From: Pholiota molesta
Taxonomy: Eukaryota > Basidiomycota > Agaricomycetes > Agaricales > Strophariaceae
Assembly: GCA_014925825.1 (NCBI GenBank)
Contig: JACGCK010000052.1
Location: forward strand, 226,767-290,766
Direction of reading: 5' to 3'
DNA length: 64,000 bases
Each line of letters starts with the position of its first letter. Within the stretch, counting starts at the first letter, position 1. The notes under the pieces were generated by a model. The model was not told where the DNA came from. It did not search any database and was given only the letters and a program-made list of their open reading frames with translations. This document shows, in pieces, positions 36,877 through 47,916 of this stretch. The translations under genes and the position numbers were made by a program.

Positions 36877-37263
36877 ATGCACATTGCCATTTTGACTTTA
36901 TTATCGATTGGACTTGCCTATACCTATTCTTTTGTCCATGCAAAATGTCCAACCTGCCCAGCTACCGTCCACGAAGTCTACAAATTGGCAAATCAGACGA
37001 GTGGGATCTGTTACTATAACGCACCTCGTCATTGTACCGGCTTTGTATGTGCTTATTGGGTATGAAATCACGTCCATACCTACCTTTGTCGGTACGGTGA
37101 ACTAACATATCAATTAAAGCTCACAGGTGGCATTGAAGATCCTACCTCAACTTCAAATCAATCGAGTGTCAAGAGTCCACCCTCTTCCCCACTTTGTCCA
37201 ACAACCGTCCCCCTCACAGAACCAGGCTGCGCTTTCTACACCATGGGCGGTGTTCATGATTGA
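36877..37263 (+). CDS. Small secreted cysteine-rich protein, 108 aa
   Basis: Two exons, 36877-37059 and 37120-37263, join in phase across a 60-nt intron (donor GTATGA, acceptor AAAG). The first 22 residues form a signal peptide (MHIAILTLLSIGLAYTYSFVHA). The mature protein of about 86 residues has seven cysteines in the order KC, PTC, GIC, RHC, FVC, PLC, PGC, which is effector-like. A Ser/Thr/Pro-rich segment (SSVKSPPSSP) separates the last two. An in-frame ATG lies 60 nt upstream of 36877, but it would add a charged N-terminal extension and spoil the signal peptide. No known domain was recognised. Role unknown; a secreted effector or surface protein is plausible. Confidence 0.65.
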
Positions 37264-37338
37264 TGACGAAGAGACAGGCGCTGGCGGATGCCAAGGGGAG
37301 TTGTAATATGATCAGAGCTGGTTGAACATGGAATTGCA

Positions 37339-38666
37339 TTACATGATTGAATTCATTCGAAAACACTCAAGTGCATGAGGTAATACGATGTCACGTTTTA
37401 TACAACTGAGGCAGTATCGGATCCGGGATTGGGTCATGGAATGTAGATCATCAGGGCGGGGACGGAATCTAATTTCTCCTATCGCTTCAACTTCAAATTG
37501 ACCCATCGGGGGTTTTGACTGGGTGACGTTGAACTGGAGGCCCGACGTGGGCCCTGAATCAGCGACGCGTGACCCCTCTTCAGCGCGCCTTTGAGCAACG
37601 CGGATGAGGATGAGGTTAAAAGCGATTCCAGTCACCGACAAGTTCTGTGAGATTCGTTCATGTTAGTTCTTCGAAACCCAGAAACAGTGGAATATGCAAT
37701 GCAAAGTGTAATAAGCCACTCACGATACCCGAAATAACAGAAATCGCAAACGCGTTAGGCGTCCACCACACTACAAAGTGTGCGATGGCCACGGCGAGAT
37801 AGAGGGCACCCGACTCAATCAAAATGCGCATCGTCAGTTGAAGTTGTCGAATTAATGGGCTGCCTTTCGACTCTGTCACCACCAGATAAATGCGCCGAAC
37901 AATCATGACTAATTCAGAACGTGTCATGATGGGCGCTTAAATTTGGAAGCGGATGGCGAGGGCGCTCACAAGTAGAATACGCATTCAAGATGATGGTCGA
38001 TAACCAAAACGGCATCAGAATTGTCCCAGGGCCAACTGTCATATTCACGGGTTGCCACGCCTTCAAGATGGATGCGCTTTGGACGATTTGCCAATACGCT
38101 TGTAAGATGGTGAGCAGTAACCCTCCGATCCACAAGAAGATGGGGAACACGATCACCCATCGTGATCTCAAGTAAATGATCCAAGTACGATGAATCTTGT
38201 GATTCATTTTGTTAGATCGACATATCAAAATTCGACATGGACATACGTACCAGGACGGCATCAGCCAGAAGAGTTGATACATTGGCATCTGTGCACTAAA
38301 GAGATGTAAATCAGACATTTTTCAACTTCATCTTTAAGTTGACAAACTTACCGAAACAACTGACATCCAAGGTAATATTGTCGTGTTCCAAATCTGACTG
38401 GTAGGTGGGGGAGCAGGGTGTGGTTTACTACCATTCAGAACCTGGACCATGGTCGTTTGGAGCACTAGCACTCTGGAAAGGGTCGAGAGCACAAATAGCA
38501 CGAGGGTAATGGTGAGCATTGTCAAATTGATTCTCTTCCGCAGTCTCCATCCATCGTCGGTAAAGATAAGCCAGCGGACGCAGTGAAACAATGTAGCGAG
38601 GTAAAGTCCATAGAAAAGCGTGCTAACAAATATGGAGGCGACATTTTGGTCTGGGCGAAGGGTCAT
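37339..38666 (-). CDS. Seven-transmembrane-type membrane protein A, 358 aa
   Basis: Polytopic membrane protein of an Agaricomycete-expanded family with no assigned function that I know. Five minus-strand exons (38666-38352, 38295-38251, 38195-37970, 37908-37724, 37644-37339) join in phase. Recognisable pieces: an N-terminal VASIFVSTLFYGLYLATLFHCVRW helix (split here for brevity into two halves: VASIFVSTLF and YGLYLATLFHC); CTDANVSTLLADAVL encoded by the 45-nt exon 2; HRTWIIYLRSRW before a helix FPIFLWIGG; a loop with MTVGPG; a long helix IESGALYLAVAIAHFVVWW; and MSVTGIAFNLILIRVAQ before a polar tail. Exon structure, including the 45-nt exon, is shared with the paralogue at 47917-49204. No catalytic motif is seen. 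It could be a receptor-like protein. Confidence 0.88.
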
Positions 38667-39596
38667 CGTCCGTGGGGTTGAGAATAAAAGTGGGCGCTGC
38701 CCTCTAATTTGGTCGTGGAACGGGAGCGGGATAATGATGGGCGTCTTTGACTTGCACCGGTTCTCCCTCTGATTATATAGACATTATAAAATGTATCTCT
38801 GCCGACGGTTGCCGTTGAATAGTGTGACGGACAATGACTGCCACAACAGATGGTGCTAGTTGCAGTGATCTCTGAGAACGATCAGCGACCGTTCCTTATA
38901 TGAGGGAGCAAGTGCATATTGAAGTACTTGATAAAATCTCTCATCAACGTCCAAATCGATCACTTCAAAATAGCCATGTCTTGTTTTGGTTACATGTACT
39001 CAAGCCGGAACTGTGCGCTGCCCACCAGCTGCCCACCAGCTGCCCACAAGTTATTGTGTACTTTGATACGTATAATTATAGCACATATTACCCATGAGCG
39101 AAGAAAGTAGTTGCCAGTATGCAACAGGGACTTATGTAGGAAAGATTATCGAAACAAATAAGGCGTTCATGAAATGCTCAGTCGTTGCGATTGTGTCCTT
39201 TATGATCATTCTGAGTGGCATTATACAGCATTCGAAGAGATTGAGCCTACTCGTGCGAAGCCATGATTGACGCAATTTGACAGACTAATTTCCTTAACAC
39301 ATCTCTATAACTAGGTCACCGTGATCACCGTTGAATGTTTGAATCACGATAAGACAATGATAGGCCTCGTCCCCGGCGCTCTATAAGCTCGAAATAGATA
39401 CTGGGACACTTCATCTATTGCTGTTCCGGTCGGTCTCTCCATATGGTTGACCTCTTGTTACATTTGACATCGCCTGCTGATATCTGATCCACACCTCCCA
39501 GAAAAGTGGGAGTCCGATTTTGAAGGAACAACGGCGAGTTGCGTTGCAATAGTAAGTATTAATGATGAACGTGCACGATGAACGAATAATACAATG
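38667..39596. other. Intergenic, no supported gene
   Basis: Includes the 5' flank of 7TM gene A. It has a short direct repeat CCCACCAGCTG near 39020. No gene or RNA was recognised. Confidence 0.5.
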
Positions 39597-41318
39597 CTAG
39601 AGATAATCCACATCATCTACTTCGCGAAGCGGTGAATCAGGGACTACGTAGGTGTTGCTTGAAAAACCCCGTGCTCGACGTGATGGGCTAGGGTTACCGA
39701 GGTATGTAAGGTGTAACTTCATACCGTTGGCAATGTAGTCAGAAAGTTGCGGGCGAATATCGTTCTCCATATCGTTCGATAAGACGAAAGAAACCTTGGT
39801 CAGTGCCGCCACTTGAATCCGATTCGATGTCCGAGCAGCGCCGTCCATCCGGCTTCGGATGAAGTTCACGATCTCGAAGTCGGATAGTTGCATCTGCAAG
39901 TTCGTCGAATCAAAATCGACGACCTGTAAGTCCGGGAGGTACAGCGGGCGGTGCGGAGCCGGCGTCAAGACATCCAATAGGGCGGTCAGCATCTTGGGCG
40001 CTACAGGGAGAGATTGTCGCAGTCGGCGTTGGTTCGAAGAAAATCCAGAAGCGCACCGTATGTTGGTCAGATGCGTTAACGATGGGGTCATCTCGAAGCA
40101 CTTGAGAAGGTCGGCCAGGGTGAAGAACTGGATATTCGTCGTGAGACGTTCAACGCTTGCGTTTGTACGCGATAGAATTACAAACATAGCTGAAGGCCGG
40201 TCGAGTGCTGGGCATAGCTTGGAGTGGTAGGAGAGGTCTCGGAGAGATGGAAGCTCTGCATACTCGAAGAGGTCGCCCAGGTAGAATGAGCTATCGACGA
40301 TAGCTAGGGTATGGAGGTATGGGAGGGAAAATGGGGTGTACGTGACGGGCGGACTTTGGAGGCTCAGAAAATCGATGGCGCAATGGCGCAGCCGCGGGCA
40401 GCGGGTGAAGATCTTCTGGGCGTCGGAGATGTCCAGTCGCCGCAAGCTCGCGCCCGCCATGATGAGGTGGGTAAGGTGGGTCCAGTTCACGGTGATGTCG
40501 TCAAGCCGAAACGGGCATATAGATACGCGCAAGCATGTCAGACTCGGGACGTTCAGCAGGCCGCTGTCTCGCCACTTTCCAGTGGGGAACTGGCCGTGCC
40601 TACTTTGATTGAATTTTAGCAGGAGAACTCGGAGATGTGGAAATGAGGTGGAAGGAATGGACGCCAGAAAATCCGAAGTGGGTTGATGGCTTATTCCGTC
40701 GAGATCAAGGCGCCAGATTCGATCGGAGAATTTATTCAATAATTGATAATATGCCATTGTTGGGGCTACAACCGGCCAGTACGAATAGGGATCATGAATT
40801 GTTATGGCGAGCGGACAGGCTTTAGAGCGAGAAAGCCAGGTGTCGATTCTAATCAGATGGCGGTTTACATTTCCTTCGAAAATATCGTTATAATAGTTTA
40901 TCGGCTCTGCCTTGACAGGGCCGCGATAGCTGGGAGGTCTGGGAATCGAAATATGGAGTGTTGCCCACAAACGCGGCGTACCGTAGGTGACGGATCGCCA
41001 ACTTGTGCAGACATAACCAAGGACTAAAGGGGGCTCGTTGCAGTCCATCATCGATTCATGTTCTGTGGGAAGACAAGCCACGAAAATCTCGCGGAGGATA
41101 TCATCAGGAAGGCAGCGGAAGGGAGTGAGAAGGTTGTAGTGCTCATCAATACTCCTTGAAAGAGTGTCCCTTCTCTCCCTCTTTGTCTCCAACTGTTCCT
41201 GCAGCTGAATTAGTTGGCACTCAAGTGCCCGTAGATTTGCACTAGGAGCTTCTAATGTTCGTTCAATAGCGTCGATGTCGATTGGGGCAGGCGCATAGTT
41301 GGTCCCTAGAACATTCAT
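39597..41318 (-). CDS. F-box-like domain protein, 573 aa
   Basis: Probable substrate-recognition subunit of an SCF-type ubiquitin ligase, in a family hugely expanded in Agaricomycetes. It is a single exon beginning at ATG 41318 (MNVLGTNYAP). Residues about 24-58 form a charged amphipathic helix, likely coiled coil (LECQLIQLQEQLETKRERRD). It is directly followed by the F-box-like segment at about 66-115, with LPDDILREIFVACLP and later the tryptophan-containing VCTSWRSVTYGTPRLWATL. Residues about 200-500 consist of irregular leucine-rich stretches (FPHLRVLLLKF; LPYLHTLAIVD; LPDLQVVDFDS) resembling degenerate LRRs that would bind the target. The tail is Ser/Arg-rich and acidic at the end (REVDDVDYL). 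The frame is intact and of normal length for the family. The target is unknown. Confidence 0.93.
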   Translation of the reverse strand: MNVLGTNYAPAPIDIDAIERTLEAPSANLRALECQLIQLQEQLETKRERRDTLSRSIDEHYNLLTPFRCLPDDILREIFVACLPTEHESMMDCNEPPLVLGYVCTSWRSVTYGTPRLWATLHISIPRPPSYRGPVKAEPINYYNDIFEGNVNRHLIRIDTWLSRSKACPLAITIHDPYSYWPVVAPTMAYYQLLNKFSDRIWRLDLDGISHQPTSDFLASIPSTSFPHLRVLLLKFNQSRHGQFPTGKWRDSGLLNVPSLTCLRVSICPFRLDDITVNWTHLTHLIMAGASLRRLDISDAQKIFTRCPRLRHCAIDFLSLQSPPVTYTPFSLPYLHTLAIVDSSFYLGDLFEYAELPSLRDLSYHSKLCPALDRPSAMFVILSRTNASVERLTTNIQFFTLADLLKCFEMTPSLTHLTNIRCASGFSSNQRRLRQSLPVAPKMLTALLDVLTPAPHRPLYLPDLQVVDFDSTNLQMQLSDFEIVNFIRSRMDGAARTSNRIQVAALTKVSFVLSNDMENDIRPQLSDYIANGMKLHLTYLGNPSPSRRARGFSSNTYVVPDSPLREVDDVDYL

Positions 41319-41579
41319 GAATGGCGAAACAAAGGCCTGACAATGACAGTGTTTTAGTTTCCAATAATGATATGTCAGGATTATCGTCCACCCACCATGT
41401 TATGTTATGCTTAGGATGATCAGATTAACAAAACGTTGGCCAATGGAGGACGCCAAAAGCGGATCGGCAGTCGAGTCAGCTTCAAAGTTCAATGTTCAAC
41501 GTTCAACGTTCAGGTTGCGGCAGCGTTTGGGTTGCGTCAGGTTGCGTCTTTGGTTGCGTCGTGATAGCGGCCCACGGTG

Positions 41580-42430
41580 TCCGGGCCGGGCAGCAGCGGA
41601 GACGTCGTATCAGGTGACTAGTCCAATCGTCGCGCCAACGTCGCGCGCACTTGTTTCAGAATATTATGGCGCAGGCGCTGAGCGCTTCTAGCGCTCACAC
41701 TGACCACCATGAGCCTGATCCTTCCGCGACTCTACATATTCAAACCCGTCGCCCCACGTGTCGCACGCCCTCTGCTCTTCCTCACTGCCACCACCCGTCT
41801 CGCTTTCTCGCCGCTCACCCGCACCCCGCGTCGCAATGCTCGCTTCTTCACTAGATTTCCTGCCCGTCTCATGGCGAACTCTGGCCCAAAGCCCGCAGCC
41901 AGGCCCTATCTAAGCGCTCTACCGCCCGATGCAACCATGTCCCAGCGTCTCAAACACCTGATCAAGGCATATGGGTGGTACACCCTCGGCGTATACCTAT
42001 TCATCGCCATCCTCGATTTCGCCGTCACCTTCATCGGTATCAATCTCCTTGGGGCGGAATATGTCGCCGAGGTCGCCGTCAGCGTCAAGGGCGTTTTCGC
42101 TGACCTTTTCCCTACGCGGCGTGCAGAGCCCGGGGAGGATGAGGCCGAAGCGCAAGCGGGTACTGGACAGGAGGGCTTCTACGCCACGCTCATGCTTGCA
42201 TTCGTAATTCACAAGATGTTGACGCCCATTCGTATCGGAGTCACAGCTGCATTTACGCCCAAGATCGTAGGGTGGTTATCGGCGAGGGGATGGGCTGGTA
42301 CCGCTGGCACGCGCCGTGCAGCGCAGGAAATGCGAGAGAAGATCCGGGAGAGGAGGCATAAGAAGAATATATCGCGATGACAGGGACGGCGCCTACGCAG
42401 GCAATAACTGAAACTACTACTAAGGTCTAC
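41580..42430 (+). repeat. Duplicated gene unit, copy 1 (DUF1279 gene with flanks)
   Basis: Includes the promoter block with CGTATCAGGTGACTAG, the 41709-42380 coding region and a GACGGCGCCTACGCAGGCAA block after the stop. All of these recur in the same order in copy 2. Confidence 0.85.
41709..42380 (+). CDS. Mitochondrial DUF1279 (FAM210-type) membrane protein, copy 1, 223 aa
   Basis: Intronless. The N-terminal 55 residues are rich in Arg, Leu, Phe, Ser and Ala and lack acidic residues (MSLILPRLYIF...RRNARFF), a typical mitochondrial presequence. The DUF1279 domain covers about residues 75-200: SQRLKHLIKAYGWYTLGVY, then a transmembrane helix (LFIAILDFAVTFIGINLL), an acidic loop (EPGEDEAEAQAGTGQ) and the conserved GFYATLMLAFVIHKMLTPIRIGVTAAFTPKIV segment (two adjoining halves). 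The C-terminus is a basic helix (REKIRERRHKK). Relatives reside in the inner mitochondrial membrane; their biochemical role is poorly defined. The adjacent copy at 42889 is nearly the same protein, so this pair arose by tandem duplication. Confidence 0.92.
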   Translation: MSLILPRLYIFKPVAPRVARPLLFLTATTRLAFSPLTRTPRRNARFFTRFPARLMANSGPKPAARPYLSALPPDATMSQRLKHLIKAYGWYTLGVYLFIAILDFAVTFIGINLLGAEYVAEVAVSVKGVFADLFPTRRAEPGEDEAEAQAGTGQEGFYATLMLAFVIHKMLTPIRIGVTAAFTPKIVGWLSARGWAGTAGTRRAAQEMREKIRERRHKKNISR

Positions 42431-42809
42431 AAGGTATAACGAGGTAGTGTCCTATTCAAATAAGCGCCTATGGGCGTTTACTATCTTAATGTTCAAACGT
42501 TTATCGATCAGGATTTGTTGACGGTATTCGAACCTCGCATGTTAGACAGTATCCTCGACGTTACTTGTGGCTTTCAGGGACCAATTAGAATTGCCAGCCT
42601 AAACAGCGGCCTCGAGCAATTTATCCTCGACGAGTCGACCCCCCAGCACGCAGCGCGTACCTTCGGCTAGTAGTGAGTTCGCGGCATGCATGCATGCATG
42701 CGAGTGCTGGTTTTCTGCCACTGGGCCCTGCATCAGCCGTCGCCCTTTTTGAACGACATTGATGAACATGGGAATGACAGAGTTGTGCCGTGACACATTG
42801 CGTTGCCCC

Positions 42810-43612
42810 GCGGCGTCGTCGTATCAGGTGACGAGACGACTATTCCAATCGTCGAGCGCACTGAATATGCCGCTTACTACCAACCACCATGAGCGCGATC
42901 CTTCCGCGCCTCTACATATTCAAGGCAGTCGCCCCACGGCGCGTCGCACGCCCCCTGCTCTCCGCCACCACCCGTTTCGCTTTCTCGCCGCTCACCCGCG
43001 CCCCGCGTCGCAATGCCCGCTTCTTCACTAGATTTTCTGCCCGTCTCATGGCGGACTCTGGTCCCAAGCCCAAGGCCGAGCCCCACCTCAGCGCCCTCCC
43101 GCCCGGTGCAACCATGTCCCAGCGTCTCAGGCACCTGATCAAGGCGTATGGGTGGTACACCCTCGGCGTATACCAACTCATCTCCGTCCTCGATTTCGCC
43201 GTCGTCTTCATCGGGATCAACCTCCTTGGCGCGGAGTATGTCGCCGAGGTCGCCGCCAGCGTCAAAGGCCTGTTCGCGGACTTCTTCTACACGCGGTCTG
43301 CGGAGCCTGGGGACGATGCGGTCGACTCGGAAGCGCAAGCGGGTACGGGCCAGGACGGCTTCTACGCCACGCTCATGCTGGCGTTTGCCATTCACAAGAT
43401 GCTGATGCCCATTCGTGTCGGACTGACGGCTGCGTTTACGCCCAAGATCGTGGGGTGGTTATCGGCGAGGGGATGGGCTGGGACCGCTGGCCCGCGCCGT
43501 GCAGCGCAGGAAATGCGAGAGAGGATCCGGGAGAGGAGACATAAGAAGGATACGCCATAATGACTGGGACGGCGCCTACGCAGGCAATTTTGACTGTCGC
43601 TACTAAGGTCTG
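42810..43612 (+). repeat. Duplicated gene unit, copy 2
   Basis: Second copy of 41580-42430 with the same promoter motif (CGTATCAGGTGACGAG) and 3' block. The two units are separated by about 380 bp of unrelated sequence. Confidence 0.85.
42889..43560 (+). CDS. Mitochondrial DUF1279 (FAM210-type) membrane protein, copy 2, 223 aa
   Basis: Same length and architecture as the copy at 41709: an Arg-rich presequence (MSAILPRLYIFKAVAPRR), SQRLRHLIKAYGWYTLGVY, one predicted transmembrane helix (LISVLDFAVVFIGINLL), an acidic loop, GFYATLMLAFAIHKM, AAFTPKIVGWLSARGWAGT and a basic tail. Differences are scattered and mostly conservative, with length-neutral changes in the acidic loop. Both frames therefore appear to be kept under constraint rather than one decaying. 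Both copies keep an in-frame internal Met at about residue 53 (ARLM), which could give a second, shorter form without the presequence. Confidence 0.92.
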   Translation: MSAILPRLYIFKAVAPRRVARPLLSATTRFAFSPLTRAPRRNARFFTRFSARLMADSGPKPKAEPHLSALPPGATMSQRLRHLIKAYGWYTLGVYQLISVLDFAVVFIGINLLGAEYVAEVAASVKGLFADFFYTRSAEPGDDAVDSEAQAGTGQDGFYATLMLAFAIHKMLMPIRVGLTAAFTPKIVGWLSARGWAGTAGPRRAAQEMRERIRERRHKKDTP

Positions 43613-44219
43613 TTCAATTCCTTTTGTTTCAATTTCCTTTTATGCTCAACGTTGTCTCACTGTCTAGGACATTATACTAATTGGCGATTTGCAATGAGCC
43701 ACATAATTTATCGCTTGCAAACGTTGCCACCGGGCCTCCGGGGCCTCTACCACCCCTGCTCTTCTTCAAAAACCGACGATGCGTTAGATACTTTTATTTA
43801 CAGTCCGTATCTGTAAGCACCTATCCAATGCCGATACATGACGCGTTTTTTTTTTTGATTTATTGCAAAAAGCTCGGCATCCATTTGCGTTCTCGACGCG
43901 TGTCGCGTGCGGCAGAAGGTCATGATCGACCTGTCAAGTGGCGGTGCGGATCATTTGTTTGGCTGCAACGTGCTGCAACGCACCCACCTCCTCAGTCTTC
44001 AGACAAACGATAGTCAAGACGATAATCGCCGCTGCTTAAACAATGTACATTCTTTTCTGCGCTAACGCCCTCAGAGCATTGCAACATCCTGCCTACAATC
44101 CAATACATTGTCCTTGTTCTAACGACCCCGGGACTAAGAGGTCGTCAAAGTCTTGGTGATTTCGAAAACGCTTTCCCGAATGACATACATCAACCGTATT
44201 CTATACCCTGGCATGCACA
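43613..44219. other. Intergenic, no supported gene
   Basis: No domain-bearing frame. A 10-nt T run occurs at about 43846-43856. It ends where the F-box-like pseudogene begins. Confidence 0.5.
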
Positions 44220-44968
44220 AGCGCAATACGTCCTTTCCTTTCCGAATCCTCTGCGCTCTCACGATGTACACTTCGACTCAGTCTCGTGGACTTGCCTTAC
44301 CTTCCAACATTTCCAACCTACCCCGCTCAGCTTTTCGCAATCTGAGAACACCCTTCATCTAAGGCTATATTCTTTGGAAGAACTGTTTAAACGGCTACTA
44401 AAGGCTGAACAGAGATGGATCTAAAATTACCTTCGAAACCCTCGATCTTCGACTTCGCCACTTCTGTCACGACGGATGGGGTGTAGGATTGTGCTGGGCT
44501 CGTTTCTCATTCGGCTACACTGTGACTTCTGAGACTCGGAATAGACTATGAAGCCGATATACATGAGGCTCCAGTTCTTGGAGATACATGGTCTTCACGC
44601 TCTGTACTTTGCGCGGCTATTTACATCGGTTGTAATCGACAGACCACTAATAGTTCTCGGGCCGTTGGTTAATCTCCGCACCCTGTTCTCAAGAATGCAC
44701 AACATGAGTATAAGATGTGATTCTCTCGCATCTGGGCTCGTCTTCCACGTCGAAATTTCTGAGTGTACATGTACCCTGTGGACGTGAACGATGGTTCGTG
44801 GGCTGGGAGTTCATTGGGACCAAATTACTCGATTTACATGTTCCGGTGAACTTGGAGTTGGAGGTTATCGCGGAACAGTTGATGAAATGGAAACAGAGGG
44901 GTGCTCTCAAGTTGTCCTATATCGGCGATGATTATTTACCAATGCAATTGGCGTTAACCGTGCGCTGA
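44220..44968 (+). pseudogene. Decayed F-box/LRR gene fragment, paralogous to 52694-54017
   Basis: The plus strand shows pieces matching the C-terminal two-thirds of the intact gene at 52.7 kb, in order but in several frames. FRNLRTPF here matches FRNLRTLRL there, after a shared Leu-rich stretch (LALPSNI against ITLPSSI). LGPLVNLRTLFSRMHNMS matches LGPLVNLHSLFLRTWNMP. FIGTKLLDLHVPVNLELEVI matches FVGIKLLDLHIPEGLDLGIV. QRGALKLSYIGDD matches KGILTVSYTKDED. Frame breaks and a missing N-terminal F-box show it is non-functional. Confidence 0.85.
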
Positions 44969-46330
44969 ACCATGACTGCAAGCTAGATAAGACCTACTAT
45001 CTATAGCTCTACTATGATGGTAGTAACTTGTGATGTAAACACATTAGAAGATGATCTCCGCAGCCCGAATGCAAGAGAAAAATAAAAACTACTTCTAGAC
45101 AACGGAAGAAACACTGGATTACATAAAAGAATCTGAATCTTTAATTGGGGTGATGAAAGACGATTGCTTCTATGATTTAGATTCTAAATCGTTAGGCGCG
45201 TTGAAATGAATATCCGAGACGGGTTGGAAATGAGCTGCCTTTGTAATTTCTTCAGCTTGTCGGCCTTGCCTTATTCAAGAAAACGGAAGAAGTTATGCCG
45301 AGCAGGTGAAACTTGGGAATTGTAATTGTAATTGAATTACCATGATATGAGCAGTCTTTGGACGCAAAAAACTCCTTTATTGAGTAGAAGCAAGCTCCAT
45401 CACCGAAACTCTATGGAATGGCGTCGAAGACGCAGAGCATCGACTGACACCGTTATTGCTAGCATCAAGAGTTCATAGGTCTGAGTTGGTATCCAACGCA
45501 GCCTGTGCTACCGTACACGAAAATCAGATAAGCGCTCAAGCGCTCATGCAGTGAAACTGGATCATGTTAACGCACCAGATAATATTGTTCATGTGGCAGA
45601 TGGTCGCCATCCACTATCCACCTTCCGTTGTTTCCCTTAATCATCTATCGCCGAAAGATCTATCCCTGCTCCAAAACATCCGGATATGTCATCCGAATAT
45701 AAGAAACAGGGATTTTGTCTCATTTGAATCGATTACCGCTGGTCCGAGCTTACAGAGATAAGGTGAAAACCGAGAGTTGTGGAAGCAGTCTCATTGGGTG
45801 CGAGGGACATCATCGGTCAGGAGCAGGGGTTTCAGCAGACGGGGCTGATATTTAGAAAGATGTCAGGCAAGAGGGACAGGTGAACGACAGGTGGAGGGTA
45901 AGATATCCTAGGGAGTAAAGTCGCACCTCCGTCATACTAGATTTGAAAGGAGCGATGTGTCAATGGAAGTGAGGAGGAGAATATTGACAAAAGCTTACAC
46001 GCAGTGGCAAGGTAAATCAAGCATGCGCACGGGACGCTGACAGTTTTCATATTAAAGCCTTGAAGCTTGAAGTTTGAAGCTCCAAGCTTCGAAGCTTGAA
46101 GAGCTAAGGCCAAGCTAAGGCCAAGATGCTGATGAGATATCCATTCTGGCAGATGCGCAATATCCAGATTCCAACGCCTCTCCAGTCAATGTAGTAAGAA
46201 TGGGGAAGAACCAGAGGATCCCATGAATAAGACAGAGCAGATTCCAAAAGGTTGCAGAAGACGGGGGAAGGTATGGTTGAGAGTTGGACGCGTTGAACGT
46301 TGTTGACCGACTCAAAGACCGACTCTAGTT
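44969..46330. other. Intergenic, no supported gene
   Basis: AT-rich sequence with short unsupported frames. At about 46055-46130 a run of AAGCTTGAAG-like units and a repeated AGCTAAGGCCA form local tandem and inverted repeats. No gene was recognised. Confidence 0.5.
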
Positions 46331-47410
46331 GACGCGGACTCGGGGTATTTGGCAAAGGTATCTGATGCAAACAAACATGTTGCTGGTGGCCCAGACGCGC
46401 ATCACTGATCAGGTGCTCTCCTCAACCTCCTCCTCGCATTATTACAGTCCTTCAAAACCTAGCGAGCAACACTTGGCTTCCGGTCTACCGCAACCAGAGA
46501 AGAACCTGATGGCAGAGTCCTCGTCTGTCGTAACCCAAAGGCGCCGTCGTTGTCAGTTGAGATCAACTCTCTTCTGAACAGCTGGAAGAGATCGACGACG
46601 CTGTTTGATACTTCAATGCCATCCTGGTACGTGCAACTCTTCCTCAGACTCCTGCTATACCCCAGCCTGAGGTTTACATCTGTTTGACTATAGGTCTTGG
46701 CAAATTCTGCTGGTACATACATGTGGAGCGGCACCCCCTCCCCACCCTCAGCCAGTCCTGCATACTGAGTCTTTCCAAGGACCTGCACGCCGGCCGCGAC
46801 TTCCCTCGTTCTCCACGTCATCCCTGCTGACAGCTACAATATCCCTATCTATGCTGGCGTCTCCTCCTTCGTCAGCTGCCATCGCGACATGCAGGACTGT
46901 GGCGAAGGGTTTGGCATCATGCTCACGGGCATCAAGGACCTTATTGAGACCCACCTACTGAAGACGACCGGCGCCCAAGCGTATGTGACGCACAAGAGGA
47001 GGTGTTTATCGGCGATATCATCTCACCGCTCGTACTGTAGAGGGCGGTGGAGGGTGGTGTGGCCGCGGATCAGCAGTAGTTAGCGGGTGTACAATGCGCT
47101 CGCAGCAGTAACTGGCCGGCGTACAAAGAGCTCGCCCTGACCTCGTATGTATTCAGTTCTTTGTACTTCGCGACATCACTTGCGCTCCAATCTCACGGCA
47201 ACAATTATCCCAGATTCAGCGCTGCCCTATGTGGCCCGCCTGCTCCTCTTCTGGCACGACGCGCACATTATCAGCCAACACGCGCGGCGCATCTTTAGCG
47301 CTCCGCGAATGAACCACTCATTACAGAGGCGCAGGCCGAGGCGCTCGACGCGGTGCTCCCAAAATAATTATGCCGAACTTCGAAGGAATGTCCACATAGC
47401 TAAACCTAGC
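46331..47410 (+). pseudogene. Possible decayed gene, family not recognised
   Basis: Several plus-strand pieces look like former coding sequence: PADSYNIPIYAGVSSFVSCH followed by RDMQDCGEGFGIMLTGIKDL near 46830-46945, a HRSYCRGRWRVVWPRI piece near 47030, and SALPYVARLLLFWHDAHII near 47215-47275. They sit in different frames with stop codons between them and no convincing introns. I do not recognise the family. The conserved-looking residue patterns suggest a pseudogene, but chance cannot be excluded. Confidence 0.35.
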
Positions 47411-47426
47411 TAGAATAAAATCAAGA

Positions 47427-47678
47427 TCATGATGTTGTTATCGCGCTAAGTACATTTGGGCGTTTATCTGTCCAGTTCGCCGTAAACTTATCCGTATCTA
47501 CCGCTGCAACGTTCCAGTTGTCAACTGAATTTTTTAAAAGCCTATTATTCGGGTCCTCAGGCTGTGCTTCGGGTCGACATCGGAAGACTGTAACATATTC
47601 GTCCCCAAAGACCATACCGTACCTTGAGGCTGTCAAGTCCTGGAAGTATTGTGGACAAGGCCGGAACCAATCTGACAC
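47427..47678 (-). pseudogene. Short exon-like remnant, repeated near 51.3 kb
   Basis: The minus-strand frame contains DLTASRYGMVFGDEYVTVF and RPEAQPEDPNNRLL. A diverged relative occurs on the minus strand at about 51230-51340, where SLKV, IFRRRCRVQDPKNWG and a shared nucleotide block (TTGAGGCTGT on the plus strand) line up. The family is unknown; both may be pieces of a dispersed repeat or of a lost gene. Confidence 0.35.
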
Positions 47679-47916
47679 TCATGCTGAGATGTGGGGGTTA
47701 CCAATGGCGCCTCAGAGCCTTTATCGTTTATCGCTATATAGTAGTACTCCATATGATTCTGTGAATATTGAAAGATTGCTCGACGATATCTAAAATTATC
47801 CTTCATTCTACATTCCGTATATAGAGAAAAAAATTCTATACAGAAGTGAAAGTCAAGCTGAGGTATTAAATAAATGAAACTAGTGACATCTAAAGGGTAT
47901 CTGGAGGAGTTCGGCG

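Noticed and set aside
43846..43856. T run near 43.85 kb as a poly(T)/poly(A) tail of a reverse-transcribed insertion
   Set aside because: No coding remnant, target duplication or element body is attached to it.
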